A stretch of 64,000 nucleotides of DNA from Diplonema papillatum (GCA_030068145.1 JAPJBO010000025.1:102501-166500), one strand, 5' to 3'. Positions 33,201 through 43,904 are shown, numbered from the stretch's first letter. Numbers and translations: made by a program. The notes: generated by a model from the letters alone, not told the origin.

Positions 33201-33245
33201 TGGAGTGGCATTCGTTCGACCACGGGACTGAGGAGCTGTGTTTGC

Positions 33246-33443
33246 ACGGGGTTGCTTCCTCCTTTGATGCCTCCTTCGCTTCGGTGCCACCTTCGCTGCT
33301 GCCTTCTTTGGTGCCGCCTTCTTTGGTGCCTCCTTCGCTTCTGGGTTCTTCGGTGCCACCTTCGCTGCCGTCTTCTTTGGTGCCGCCTTTGCTGCTGCTA
33401 CCTTCTTCGGTGTCGTCTTTGCTGCAGGTTTCTCAGGGGCTGG
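33246..33443 (-). other. Histone H1-like Lys/Ala/Pro repeat coding stretch
   Basis: The minus strand encodes a low-complexity basic tract with repeats of the type KAAPKK (for example KEAPKKAAPKKAAAKVAPK), about 66 residues. Such tails occur in histone H1 of many protists and in H1-like bacterial proteins. It lies upstream of the piggyBac remnant on the same strand, so it could be a transposase N-terminal extension, a truncated H1-like gene, or a CTTCTTTGG-type microsatellite read in frame. No start or globular domain can be assigned. Confidence 0.45.
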
Positions 33444-33516
33444 TGGTGCGCAGAGGAACAGAATGAAGTGGCCAATTGTATTGCCTTCGGAGGAATGTAG
33501 GAATACAATGTTTGTG

Positions 33517-33963
33517 TCACGTAGGCCTGCTGTATCCTCGGTCGTTGAGTGCCCACTCCACCAGTGCTGACGTCAGCACATGCGGTGTGACAAAGAACCC
33601 GATGTCGTGTTGGAGGCAGAAGGTGTGGACCTCTTGACAGTCCAATGCCCGTAGCGATCCTACACTCCTCGCGGTCACCCTAAAAGTGTCGCGGGCATAA
33701 GCCCGCATGTCCTGAGGCAGGTTCAGACAGCCTGTCGACCGGTAGTGCGTCGCCCGCCATGTGCAGATGTACCCGCACTCTACACCCTTCTGCTCATTTC
33801 GCAAATGACGTGCCAACCCTGGCAGTGGCGCGAACCCCCTCGCACTGCGCCCGTTCTCCCACGCACATGCTGAGTCCACCACGGCGCACCCGCTGAACTG
33901 CTGGAGTTTGAGTAAGCCCATCACGCCGACCGCCTCCACAGTCTCTGGTTCTTCCTCGGACAC
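33517..33963 (-). CDS. Unrecognised ORF, 148 codons
   Basis: Open from about 33963 to a stop at 33517, with the reading continuing upstream as an acidic Ser/Glu-rich segment (about 33964-34010). It has six Cys and many Arg and His (for example CGYICTWRATHYRSTGCLNL). Codon usage is GC-rich like host exons. I recognise no family. It lies between the piggyBac remnant and a retroelement fossil, so mobile origin is as likely as host. Treat it as a fragment. Confidence 0.3.
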   Translation of the reverse strand: MSEEEPETVEAVGVMGLLKLQQFSGCAVVDSACAWENGRSARGFAPLPGLARHLRNEQKGVECGYICTWRATHYRSTGCLNLPQDMRAYARDTFRVTARSVGSLRALDCQEVHTFCLQHDIGFFVTPHVLTSALVEWALNDRGYSRPT

Positions 33964-34274
33964 ATCGGACTCCTCATCTGACGAACTCTCCAGCGACTCA
34001 AGGTCTTAAGGCTGTGCAAATGATACAGTCTTCTTCACCATTTTTCATTTCTCTTTCTTTGGCACCTTGTGATTGAAGGTTGATAATTCATGATTGAACC
34101 CCGGTTTCGCTTAGTATCAGCTCTCGAGCGATATTTCTGCCCAACGAATGACGTATCGGAGAGATCCGAGCCATATCTTTCCGAAGAAGCAAACATTGAG
34201 CACCTTCGATGAGTTTCCAGACACTTGGCGTGTCTGGGGGACTTGGCACGTGTCCTAACTTGTATTCTGATATG

Positions 34275-34485
34275 ACTACAGGCCAAAACCTGAAAACCCC
34301 CACTTTTTGACTGCGCCGAGGCCCAAGAACTGGAAGTCGAAGACCGAGCTCGGGAACCTCATCCTGTGCCAGGTGCGCGACGTCTTGGAGGAACACCAGT
34401 GTATCCTCGAGACTGTATGGGTCCCGACTGCTGAACAACTGGCAGACGTCTGGACACGGGATCCATACAGGCGGTGTATCCGGCC
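34275..34485 (+). mobile_element. Retroelement RNase H-like fossil fragment
   Basis: The plus frame contains WVPTAEQLADVWTRDP preceded by a Lys-rich helix, a pattern typical of the C-terminal part of the RNase H domain of reverse-transcribing elements. Only this short piece is visible. It is broken and isolated; no LTRs or other parts were found around it. The family (copia-like or another group) cannot be decided. Confidence 0.4.
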
Positions 34486-34774
34486 GCCCCGGACCCCGTT
34501 CTGTGTTGCATGAGGTTCCTTACCTCGAAAGTTTTGTATTTGCGCTCCTGATAGCGCTGTTTTCTTTTTGCGAGACCCGGAGGCAGCGGGATCTCAGCTC
34601 ATTGAGTTTCACGTCCAGGGATTTTTATTCCACATTCTCGCTTTCATTTCACCAACCCTGCGACCTTTATTATTTCACCGTTTCTGCCAGCGCGACCTTT
34701 TCCGAGTTTGAATAGAGTATCTATTTGGTATCGGAAAGTAGGTGCGAGATCAGGCAAACCATGTGCTAGATTTG

Positions 34775-35200
34775 TTCAAGCGTGCCGTGGCTGTCCCGAA
34801 GGACTCGGACGTCGCCGTGACCACGATCGGCGGCAACGGCGCCGGGCAAGTGGGCGAGTACCGGAGCGGCCCCGACTCGCAGTCGATCTGATACGTCACG
34901 TTGCGCGACGGCGTCGTGCAGTCGAGCGTCACTCCCACCGTCCTTCTTCGTCGACGTCAAGGAGTTCGCCGGCTTCCGCTTTGACGCAATAGACACCAAT
35001 GACACATATCCAGTTGAGATAGCCGTGACCGTGCTGGTGAAGGAGGGCCGTGGAAACCTTTTTACAAGTGAGAAGGTGGAGTATTCCTGGCCCAAGGCGC
35101 CGGAAGGTAAAACACATTACGTGCATCCCCAGATTGCTGTTGAAGTCGAAAGCGGCGACCACATTTGGTTCGAAGTCGCAGCCGTGCGTTGTTACGACCA
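34775..35200 (+). pseudogene. Broken host-type exon, product unrecognised
   Basis: GC-rich coding-like sequence: first frame RAVAVPKDSDVAVTTIGGNG from about 34781, a stop near 34888, then YVTLRDGVVQSSVTPTV. After a one-base frameshift near 34943 it continues as FAGFRFDAIDTNDTYPVEIA and VEVESGDHIWFEVAAV to about 35190. The beta-rich pattern suggests a sandwich or lectin-like domain, but no family is recognised. One stop and one frameshift mark it as a pseudogene, perhaps another decayed tandem copy whose intact parent lies outside the window. Confidence 0.55.
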
Positions 35201-35963
35201 CTGCTATCTCGATCGGCGGCGATCACCTGGCTTGCGGTGTGATGCCTCTCTAAGAAAATGGCGCTGCACCAAGTCGCACCGCAGTGGCAGGAGTACGTGT
35301 TCGGACTGCAAAGATTTCGAGATGTCAAGTGACGTGGTACTTGCACTCAGAGCTCATAGCACGAAACTCATAGACAAGGCAAATGCTTTCTTTAGATGTG
35401 ATGAGCTCCGTGAAACGTTTCAAGCGATGCAGATTACGCAGAACACAGGTCCCCGAGGGGAGGGGCAGCAGTCATGAGGTTGAGTGGCGCCGCGTCCCCA
35501 AGCCAGTTATGAAAAGGACGTGATTCGGCTGCTTCAGCAGTGACCCTGGTAGAGGAAAACTACGCCACCGGATGGGGGAGGGATTTTGCGGTCGTTTGCG
35601 GTTGAGGTCACTCCTGCAGGGAGTCCCACTGCCGCATTTATAGGCAAAATACAATGAACGTGAGGCACTTCCGCATCATACTCCGTGTTCTGTACCTGGG
35701 GAGATGCTGCTCCACCTTTGTTTATCAGCACAACCCTGCCCGTCGCCAGGGAAGTTCCAAGACTTTGTTTGCGGTCTGGCACGACCTGCTGTGTCCCACC
35801 CAGCAACTCGCAGCGAGAAGACTCCGGGCGTGGTCCAGCTACAGTTGAGAACAGCACCAAGATACCTCGAACAAGGGACCAAAAGGACCGCGGCAACTTT
35901 TATTATCGGGGTCAACTCCACACGTTGGCGAGCGAGCTGGTCTGGACCGCTCATCTGCGATGG

Positions 35964-36068
35964 GTTGAATCGGGTTACGCGCGCTCCGATACTGAGTAGT
36001 CCGGGGACGACAGAGTTTTGTTACGCACGTTCCGATACTGAGTAGTCCAGGGACGAAAGAGTTTTGGA
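35964..36068. repeat. 47-bp direct duplication
   Basis: The segment with TCCGATACTGAGTAGTCC and GGGACGA followed by GAGTTTTG occurs twice, about 47 bp apart, near 35983 and 36030. Confidence 0.8.
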
Positions 36069-36164
36069 TTCCCCATCGTATCCCGTCACTCGCTTTCATC
36101 CTGACTGTCTGAGCAAGTTCGATATGGTACGATGCCAAACCCCCCTAGGCATACATCCGATCCG

Positions 36165-36240
36165 ACTCGTATGCGAGAATTCTCGCATTCTCGCATGAAA
36201 TTCTCGCATGCGCATATTCTCGCATGCGAGAATGATACGA
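36165..36240. repeat. Cluster of nested palindromes
   Basis: Contains GCGAGAATTCTCGC and CATTCTCGCATGCGAGAATG, both perfect palindromes, within 70 bp, with further GCATTCTCGCATG copies. It is capable of cruciform or hairpin structure. No gene or terminator context explains it. Confidence 0.85.
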
Positions 36241-36587
36241 GTGAAATACGAGAATGTGTACACCACTCAAGAACCATGTATTTGATCCAGCAAAAGAACG
36301 AAATAAGGCTACGCCAACTGCAGCTTGCAGCTGGCCTTGTGTCTTGCTTTCAAGACAAGGAGACCTCAACACAATATGTTGTCGACAATAACTCTGGTTG
36401 CTCCATGGTATTGCTTTTAGTGCTTGAATAATGGTCGAAAACATGCTTCACAACAAGTGCTCCGTCCGCCACTGTGCCCGCAACTTCTCCAGCTTCGGCT
36501 TCTTGTGTTTTCTTCTACGTTTTCCTCTGCCACAGCTCGTTTCGTGGGTGGCAGCTGTGTCAGGTCACGTGGCGAGAACTGGGGCCC

Positions 36588-37640
36588 GGTGATGGCTGAG
36601 TGCACACCTAAGCACGGCTGCATCCTCGTGTTGTAGCCGTGTTGTGCATTAGGTGGCGTGGGAACCTCCTCATCACTACACAGGGCGCACACCTTTCGCG
36701 ACCGTGATTGGACAGTCGGCGAAGAGAGAAAAGTAAAGCAAGACCTGCCCCCTGCACCTGCTGTCTCCGGCTGCTTCGGCAGACGACACTACTACTACGG
36801 GGGCAGCAGGACACCTTGACCAGGTGGGTAGCGTCACATCCCCGATGCGAGCTGATTGCCGGTTGGATGCGGGCAACTGCACCTTTGCACCACCGACACC
36901 CTCTGGGTGCTTCCAGGTCCGGTAAGGGCTACTTTGCTCAAACTCACACTAAGCTGAAACTCCTACTTCTACTTCTACTGTCGACAACTAACAAGTAAAG
37001 TAAGAACCCAAAACGACGCATTTCTTCTTGCCTCTACGCAAATTGCCTGGCAAACCCCGTTTTCACATTTCTTCTACACCACCACTCTGCACGTCAGAGT
37101 TGAAAGTGTATCGCCCCAGATTGTTGCTGCTTACCTAGCTCAAACAACTCCTTTTCTTTCTACACTCCCCTACTGTTGAGACGGTGTGGTCGCATGCTCC
37201 AAACGTTTCATCCCATTCCCTTCTCCTCGGCCGCCCCGTGGCTCCGTGTCGTTGATGGCAAACTTACAAACGTGTCCTGACACCTCTTTCACTCTTCTAT
37301 CAAGCACTGCACACACGCCGGGTCGCACGCCACCAGCTCGAGCGCATTCCGCACCGGTCTTTGAAATGTAGCCGGCCGAGATGAGACCGTCGTGGCCAGT
37401 CTGAACCATGGTGATGATATCTGTACCCAATCTGATACCATAGTGCTGATATCTGTATCCTATCTGATACCATAGCTGTATCCTATCTGTTACCATAGTG
37501 ATGATATCTGTACCCTATCTGATACCATAGTGATGATATCTGTACCCAATCTGATACCATAGTGATGATATCTGTATCCTATCTGATACCATAGTGATGA
37601 TCCGTACCTTATCTGATACCATGAAGATGCGACCCGTAGC
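36588..37640. repeat. Segmental duplication, left copy
   Basis: Matches 38850-39975 over most of its length, in the same orientation (GTGATGGCTGAGTGCACACC through GGTAGCGTCACATCCCCGAT to GAAACTCCTACTTCTACTTC and beyond). A shorter third copy of the left third lies at 38410-38690. Flanking DNA between copies is unrelated except for the repeats. No ORF is conserved among copies in a coding-like way. Confidence 0.9.
37396..37640. repeat. Minisatellite of about 33-44 bp units (GATACCATAGTGATGATATC)
   Basis: Five to six units of CTGATACCATAGTGATGATA plus TCTGTACCCTAT. The corresponding array in the right segmental copy (39700-39970) is more degenerate (GGTACCATGGAGACGAGACC variants), showing that the two arrays evolved separately after duplication. 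Confidence 0.9.
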
Positions 37641-38409
37641 CAGTCTTATACCATGGCGGTTCTTTAGAACTCTGTGCGATTTTTGGCGGACCAAAATAAT
37701 TCGACAATTCTGCATACGGGTGCGGCAATTCTTTGTCAAATGTAGCCACTCTATGACAATCGTGTGCATGAAGGAACCGGAGTTGCGAGTCATTTGGGGT
37801 GGCCAACAAGAACATCCCAGGAATATAACGTCGAAGAGCAGCCACCTACGTTGCAGGGACGTTGCTTGCAACAGGACCGCCGTCAAACTTCTCTGCCAGT
37901 GTTGGATGCTTCAATGTCAGCCATGGCGGGGCAAGCATCACCCTTTGTGGTTTACGACAGTACGTTCGCCACTCGCAGTGTATCAAAGTCAGCTGGCAGA
38001 CAGTAAAGCTATTTTCTTGCCCGCAGCCGGCAGCCGCTGCTTAACGGCTTTATTCATGTGGCGGCCCTGGGATCAGGTGAGGTGACCCCACTGTATCTTT
38101 AACCATACTTCAACCTTCTTGCCCCGAGAAGTTGTTTTCTTGCACTCGAGTGCTACGGGCTCTCGTGGCAATCTGGAACACCCTCGTGCGAGAAAACAAG
38201 TTTTCTCTCGGCGAATAAATAGCTATTTCTGCCCTCAAGATGGTGTGCCTCGGGCACACCCTCTTTAACTCCAGCTTCCAACCCCAGCAAGCCGGATTCC
38301 ACCGTGTAGTCGTGTTCAGGCATTTTTTTACACCGCAACGTTACACCGCCACGTCCTCAGTAAGGGCGGCCTTTCTTTTTCCATGTTTCCTTGCCTTCTT
38401 GCGAGAACT

Positions 38410-39975
38410 GGGGCCCTGTGATGGCTGAGTGCACACCTAAGCAGGGCTGCATGTGTTGCAGCCGTGTTGTGCATTAGGCGGCCTGGGGGCCTGGTCAACC
38501 TCCTCATCACTACAGGGCACACCTTTCGTGACCGTGTTTGGACAGTCGGGATTGCCTGGGGGCGGGTCCTCATGAAGAAGAGAAAAAGTAAAGTAAGACC
38601 TGCCCCCATGCACCTGCTGTCTCCGGCTGCTTCGGCAGACGACACATACTACTATACTTTTACTACTTGCCTTTAGGGGCAGCAGTCAGTTGTGAGACTG
38701 ACAGGTGAGCAGCGCCACCTCTCCTAGCGAGCTCTCGGATCAAGCTGCGTCTGATGCAGCTGTTGTATGGATCGCACTACATGCACTCCACTTCATTGCG
38801 AAGCGGCCGCCAGGGTGGCAGCTGTGTCAGGTCACGTGGCGAGAACTGGGGCCCGGTGATGGCTGAGAGCACACCTAAGCAGGGCTGCATCCGCGTGTTG
38901 TAGCCGTGTTGTGCATTAGGCGGCGTGGGGGCCTGGTCAACCTCCTCATCACTACACAGGGCGCACACCTTTCGCGACCGTGATTGGACAGTCGGGGTCT
39001 CCGGCTGCTTCGGCAGACGACACTACTACTACGGGGGCAGCAGGACACCCTGTCCAGGTGGGTAGCGTCACATCCCCGATGCGAGCTGATTGCCGGGTGG
39101 ATGCGGGCAACTGCACCTTTGCACCACCGACACCCTCTGGGTGCTTCCAGGTTACGCGCAGTCGGGGGTTTGAAATATGACGATTAATATCAAAAGCCCG
39201 CACCCACGCGGCGTTGACTGTGGCTGGTCTTTGTAAGGGCTGCCTTGATGTTACTTTGATCAAACTCACACTAAGCTGAAACTCCTACTTCTACTTCTAC
39301 TGTCGACAACTAACAAGTAAAATAATTACACAAAACGACGCATTTCTTCTTGCCTCTCCGCAAATTCCCTGGCAAACCCCCGTTTTCACATTTCTTCTAC
39401 ACCCGCCACTCTGCACGTCAGAGTTGCAAGTCTACCAAGCTCAAACAGCACCTGTACACTTATTCTACACTCCGATCCTCTATCGCAACGGTGTAGTGGA
39501 GTGCCCCTTCTCCCCCCCCCACACGAAACTAAGATTTTCCCCCCGGCAACTAAGATTTTCCCCCCGGCCGCCCCATTCCTTGTAAGCTTGCCTTCAAACG
39601 ACCTAACACCGCTCATTCTTCTATCAAGCACTGCACCCGCAGCCGGGTCGCACGCCACCAGCTCGAGCGCATTCCACACCGGTCTTTGAAATGTAGCCGG
39701 CCGAGATGAGACCGATACCATGGTGATGATATCTGTCCAATCTGATAGCCCTGGTACCATGGAGACGAGACCTGTAGCCAGTCTGCCATGGAGAAGAGAC
39801 CCGTAGCTAGTCTGGTACCATGAAGATGAGACCTGTAAATCGAGATGAGACCTGTACCCAGTCTGCTACAACAGTGATGAGACTATCTGTCCAATCTGAT
39901 AGCCCTGGTACCGTGGAGATGAGACCTGTAACCAATCTGATACCATGAAGATGAGACCTGTATCCTGTCCGATTC
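38410..39975. repeat. Segmental duplication, right copies
   Basis: 38410-38690 and 38850-39975 both match 36588 onward. The block at 38690-38850 is unique. The second copy carries the block CGCAGTCGGGGGTTTGAAAT (39155-39230) absent from the left copy. Confidence 0.88.
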
Positions 39976-40481
39976 GCTGCCAGTGTGTGTGTGTGTTTTT
40001 GCCTGTTGATTGCACTCTTAAAAAAAGTCCGTCGGAAACTCAACCCCCCGCCATACCCAAGCCTCTACGGTCAACCGGAGACTTTAAAATACCGACCTTC
40101 TAATCCACAAACAACGCTGGAAACAAGGAGGGCGACGGGGTTGCGGGAAAGAAGGTGGAGGGGGGGAGAAGCAAGAGAACAGGGAGGGCGACGACCGCCG
40201 CGAGAAAGAAAGGGGAAGGGCGGAGCAGGAGAGGTGAGGCGGGGGTAAAGGTGGTCAGCGGGGCGGAGACAACATAAAAAAAAGAGGAGCAACCCGCGCC
40301 GACGCGAGTTTCTCTCTCTGTGCTCCGAAACACCTTCCGCCGGTAGAGTAAACCTGCGGAACGAAATACAACTGCCTTCGGGTCGTAGGCCAGTCTGACC
40401 CTAGTTGTCGTCGGCAAAAAAAAAAGGAGCAAACCGCGCCGACGCGAGTTTTCGCTCTTTTGGCCACGGCACCGAAGGGTG

Positions 40482-40514
<33 letters not shown>

Positions 40515-40659
40515 TCGGCGGCCCCTCTCTCTCTCTCTCCCCGCGGGTGACCACTTCCCGGGTTGTCTTTGCTGCTGCTCCGGGTGCGACTTTTTTTTGT
40601 TGGGCGTCGGGAGAGCGTCTTTTTTTTTTTTTTTTTTTTTTTGCATCGGGACGGCCGCG
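39976..40659 (+). other. 5' flank of the phosphatase gene
   Basis: A 26-28-bp element (GGAGCAAACCGCGCCGACGC, then GAGTTTT) stands twice, at about 40287 and 40427. Between them is sequence similar to the RBR gene's 3' flank (CCGGTAGAGTAAACC, then AACTGCCTTCGGG). Two poly-T tracts of about 20-28 bp lie at 40488-40516 and 40619-40642 and may serve as pyrimidine tracts or disrupt transcription. No separate gene was seen. Confidence 0.5.
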
Positions 40660-41715
40660 ATGCTTGAATTCGACAGCCCGCTGCGGACGGCGTGCCTTTT
40701 CGACCCGTGCTGCTTGAGGGCGGACAGCGGGGGGGTGGGGTGCATGTACACCTCCCCCGGGGGGTCGATCCGGAGGGAGAGGGAGTCGGATCCTTTTAAA
40801 GTGTCTCCGCCCGGGTTGGACAGCGCAGACGCGGTCGCTGGGTATGTGTTGTACGACGGTGCGAATCACGGGAGGTTGCACCAGCGAGACCATAGGCGGC
40901 TCAGCGGCGGCGGCAGGCCCGGGGACGAGCTGCCGCTGCCGCTGCACAGCCCGTCTCACGCGCAGAATTGGAGGCGGACGAAGAAGCGGCGGTCGCTGCT
41001 CCCGCAGCACCACGAATCGCACGCCGTGTACAGGACCGGCGCCGCGGCCGAGGGCGAAGCGGTGTTCACGACGCCGTCGCGGTCGGAAGACGAGGAACGG
41101 CTCGAAAAGCTGCTCGCTTCGGCGGTCCGATACACCGACGACCGCCTGCACGCCTGCAGCACCCTCGAGCACCACCCCTTCGAGATCACCCCGTGGATCT
41201 TCTGCGGCACCGCGAAGTACGCGAGCCAGGTCAGTGCCGTCGCCGCCGACGGGTTCACCCACGTCATCAACATGTGCCCCACCCAGGCCGCTACTTCCCC
41301 TACCGCGTACAAACAGCACGGAATCGAACTCACCATCATCCCTGCCCAGGACACGTCCGACTACCCCCTGCTCTCGAAGCACTTCGCGCAGTGCTACACG
41401 GTCGCGGAAACGGCGAGGCAATCGAGCGGCCGCGTCCTGCTGCACTGCCTCAAAGCCGTGAACAGAAGCGTCGCCATGGGCATCGCGCTGCGGCTCCGCC
41501 AGGTCGAAGGCTCGAGCCTCACCGACGCCGTTCGGTTCGTCGCCGACAAGCGGACGCCCGTCCTGCAGAACAACGACTTCCGCCGGCAGCTCGTGCACTT
41601 CTCGTCGAACATGCAGGTGTGGCACCCGCTGGCAGTTTCACGTCCCGTTAGCTGTTTGCTCGCCCAAGGCATCCCAAGTGCTGTAACTACCGAACCACGT
41701 GTTGAACGGACGTGA
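40660..41715 (+). CDS. Dual-specificity protein phosphatase
   Basis: 351 aa from the ATG at 40660, the first ATG after the long T tract and in frame with the domain. Residues 1-150 are a low-complexity Arg/Gly/Ser/His-rich extension. The catalytic domain (about 170-330) begins ITPWIFCGTAKYA, includes THVINMC and the general-acid region D231TSD234YPL. It carries the Cys-phosphatase loop H262CLKAVNRS with nucleophile C263 and R269, followed by the usual helix and NNDFRRQLVHFS. The family dephosphorylates phospho-Tyr and phospho-Ser/Thr, often in MAP kinases; the substrate here is unknown. The last 10-15 codons (PSAVTTEPRVERT) lie in dispersed repeat J, so the true end may differ: CAG|GTGTGG near 41614 is a possible donor. 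Intact single exon. Confidence 0.88.
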   Translation: MLEFDSPLRTACLFDPCCLRADSGGVGCMYTSPGGSIRRERESDPFKVSPPGLDSADAVAGYVLYDGANHGRLHQRDHRRLSGGGRPGDELPLPLHSPSHAQNWRRTKKRRSLLPQHHESHAVYRTGAAAEGEAVFTTPSRSEDEERLEKLLASAVRYTDDRLHACSTLEHHPFEITPWIFCGTAKYASQVSAVAADGFTHVINMCPTQAATSPTAYKQHGIELTIIPAQDTSDYPLLSKHFAQCYTVAETARQSSGRVLLHCLKAVNRSVAMGIALRLRQVEGSSLTDAVRFVADKRTPVLQNNDFRRQLVHFSSNMQVWHPLAVSRPVSCLLAQGIPSAVTTEPRVERT

Positions 41716-41815
41716 GGTCGCGGGTCAGGTCGCGGACACGACACACAAACACACCAGGTCAATGCCCTGAGTGATAAAGCAACACACGGTGGTGTAAGCG
41801 AAGAACAAAGCTTGC
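41665..41815. repeat. Dispersed repeat family J at the phosphatase 3' end
   Basis: From AGTGCTGTAACTACCGAACC through ACACGGTGGTGTAAGCGAAG, matching 44690-44822 in the same orientation and 5960-6140 (partly) inverted. It overlaps the last codons of the phosphatase reading frame. Confidence 0.85.
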
Positions 41816-42657
41816 ACCCGCCACTGAACCCAGATTTACCTGTGTTTCGTGTGGGCTACTACTACAGCCCAAACTCACCTCCTGTTGAGATTGCTATTTA
41901 TGTTGCGAAAGTGGGGAGACATCGGCATGCTGATGAGGAGTCCACACTATTGCCTTTGAGGCAGTGCAGCGGGACCTATAAGATTTCGCAAATGGCAGTC
42001 TCCTCAAAGTGTTTCCCACAAAGCAGGGGCTCAAAATGAGAATTTTCCAAAATTTCCAAATTTCTGACCCAAAAGGGGCTGCATTTCAGACAGAAAACGT
42101 GGGACATCCTTTTGCGGAGTGAGTGCTACATCACCTTCAGTAACTCATCGCAAACAACCCTGCTGTTTCGCCAGATTGTAGGTAGGGACAGAAGGAATCT
42201 CATTGGTCCATTACTGCGCGTCTTTAATAAGAAGACTGGGCATCTGGCAACCTTAAGAGAGTCACAGCTATTACTCCCGAGAGTTTCTGCTCTTCGTATT
42301 GTCTGACGAGAACTGCCTAGAAGAAAGGGAGAAGTAAGAACACGTCTTTGTAACTGATAGCACTAGCGCAAGGGAGTGTTGAGTGACTGCCTTAACCCGG
42401 GGAAACGAGCTTGGGCGAGGTCACCTCAGGGAGGGTGGGAAAACTAGCCACGCCCTGAAAGCTGTGTGAAGTTCTCTAATCGACTTTTTCGTGGTGCATC
42501 AACTCCTTCAGTGAAACTGTGAGAGTCAAGTACAAGTCCGCAGCAGCCAGAGGCAGCATCAGAGCCAGCCGTCGACACGAAGGGGAGAAGCACGGATTCA
42601 TGTCTCCCAGAGAGGCGAGACTTCGTGCGTGTCACACAAACCCTCCCACCCCCACAG
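41816..42657. other. No gene seen; family A fragments
   Basis: Only diverged family A pieces (about 42340-42385 and 42485-42530) are recognised; the rest shows no coding pattern. Confidence 0.4.
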
Positions 42658-42792
42658 ATGTACACGACCGCGCCGCCGACCATCCCGTTCACCTTATCGC
42701 CGAAGTCATCGTCACCAGGATCGTGCGTATCCGACCCGCAAGGCACCCCCCGGATCAGCCGGAGGCTGCGGGACCTCATTGAGGAACCGTAG
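42658..42792 (+). CDS. Small ORF or possible terminal exon, 44 codons
   Basis: Follows an acceptor-like tract (CCTCCCACCCCCACAG) directly and reads MYTTAPPTIPFTLSPKSSSP, then GSCVSDPQGTPRISRRLRDL and IEEP-stop. GC content and Ser/Pro/Arg composition resemble the host exons, so this may be a terminal exon of a gene whose other exons are not recognised, or a decayed piece. No family is known. Confidence 0.25.
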   Translation: MYTTAPPTIPFTLSPKSSSPGSCVSDPQGTPRISRRLRDLIEEP

Positions 42793-42854
42793 CACCCATT
42801 CCGCACCGGCTTCGCCACCGCGCCAGAGCGTGCACTCTGTCTTCTTCTTTTTCA

Positions 42855-43280
42855 GTACTAACACACATCTTGCGGGTTGCCCCCACAGTGTATTGTCCGA
42901 AGGCCGAAAAAGACGCGGGCGCTCATCGTCGTTTTTTTGGCGTTGGTTGATCAGAGTTCACCTCACCTGAAAAAGAAGCAGCGTGATGAAATGGGACGAC
43001 AGTCGACCAGCACGCCTAACCGAAACTAAACTACCGGTCTTTTTTAGTACTAACAATCTTGCGGGTTGCCCTTCGATGTATTGTGCAGGCTAAAAAGACG
43101 TCGGCAGCGTCAGAATTCCTAACCTTGCACATGAACACAGGGTACATACTGCCCTTGTATTCTGCAGCCTAAAAAGACGTCGGCAGCGTCAGAATTCCAA
43201 ACCTTGCACAAGAAGACAGGGTACATACAAGTGGGAAACACGATCAACCGACACGCACAAAACGAAACGAAGCGCCTGTC
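42855..43280. repeat. Family H, three near-tandem copies
   Basis: Copies at about 42855, 43045 and 43150 share CTTGCGGGTTGCCC and GACGTCGGCAGCGTCAGAAT. The third lacks the start. See also 15545-15690. Confidence 0.8.
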
Positions 43281-43904
43281 TTCTTTGTGTCGACATCGCA
43301 TGGTTGACGACTAAAAGTGAGTAGTTTGCAGCGTACCACGCGCAACTTTGCCAAAAACAGGTGAACCGCCTGCTGCGCACAAACCAAGCCAACCCAAAAA
43401 TAAAGAGCTCCCTTTTTTTATAAAGCCGAAAGCGAAATGTTGGAGTGAATACGAAGCTCGCCACCGCAAAGCCGTGGCGTTTTCACTTGCGTCCTGAATC
43501 CAGCTCATGCGTGCTCGAACGATGAGGCACCGCGCTCAACGAGTTCCTTTCTTTTGTGTGAGGCACCCGCTGCTTGCGGGAAGTTCTTGAGGCCGCCCAG
43601 TTTCTAGCCCCCGTCGAAATAAGCACCGGACGGCGAGTATGCTCCTGGCAAATGCTAGGGTCAGGGAGCCGCGACCTCATCCCTCCCCTTTCCGCACATC
43701 TCACATCCACACGTGTCGATACGTGAGATTGTCGCGACGTAGTAGTAAAACCATTTCCCAGTGTCGAGCCAGCCTGAGCCGCACACATACCGCATGTACT
43801 TCTCCCTTGAGTTCAGAATCTTTGATTTCTCGTTCGGGGGGCGAGGAATGACTTCCACAGCCTCAAGGCAACGTGCGTGGTTTGAAAAGCTATGACGCAA
43901 TACG

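Noticed and set aside
35534-35896. Minus-strand frame with GRVVLINKGG resembling the start of a LINE reverse transcriptase
   Set aside because: No second motif follows and the frame has no YADD-type box; too short to call.
36770-36800. U6 snRNA-like start (TGCTTCGGCAG)
   Set aside because: Only a UUCG-type hairpin is shared; the rest of U6 (ACAGAGA, AGC and the 3' stem) is absent.
40340-40375. Resemblance to the 3' end of 18S rRNA (AACCTGCGGAA)
   Set aside because: An 11-base match only; its relatives in the RBR flank do not keep it and no rRNA surrounds it.
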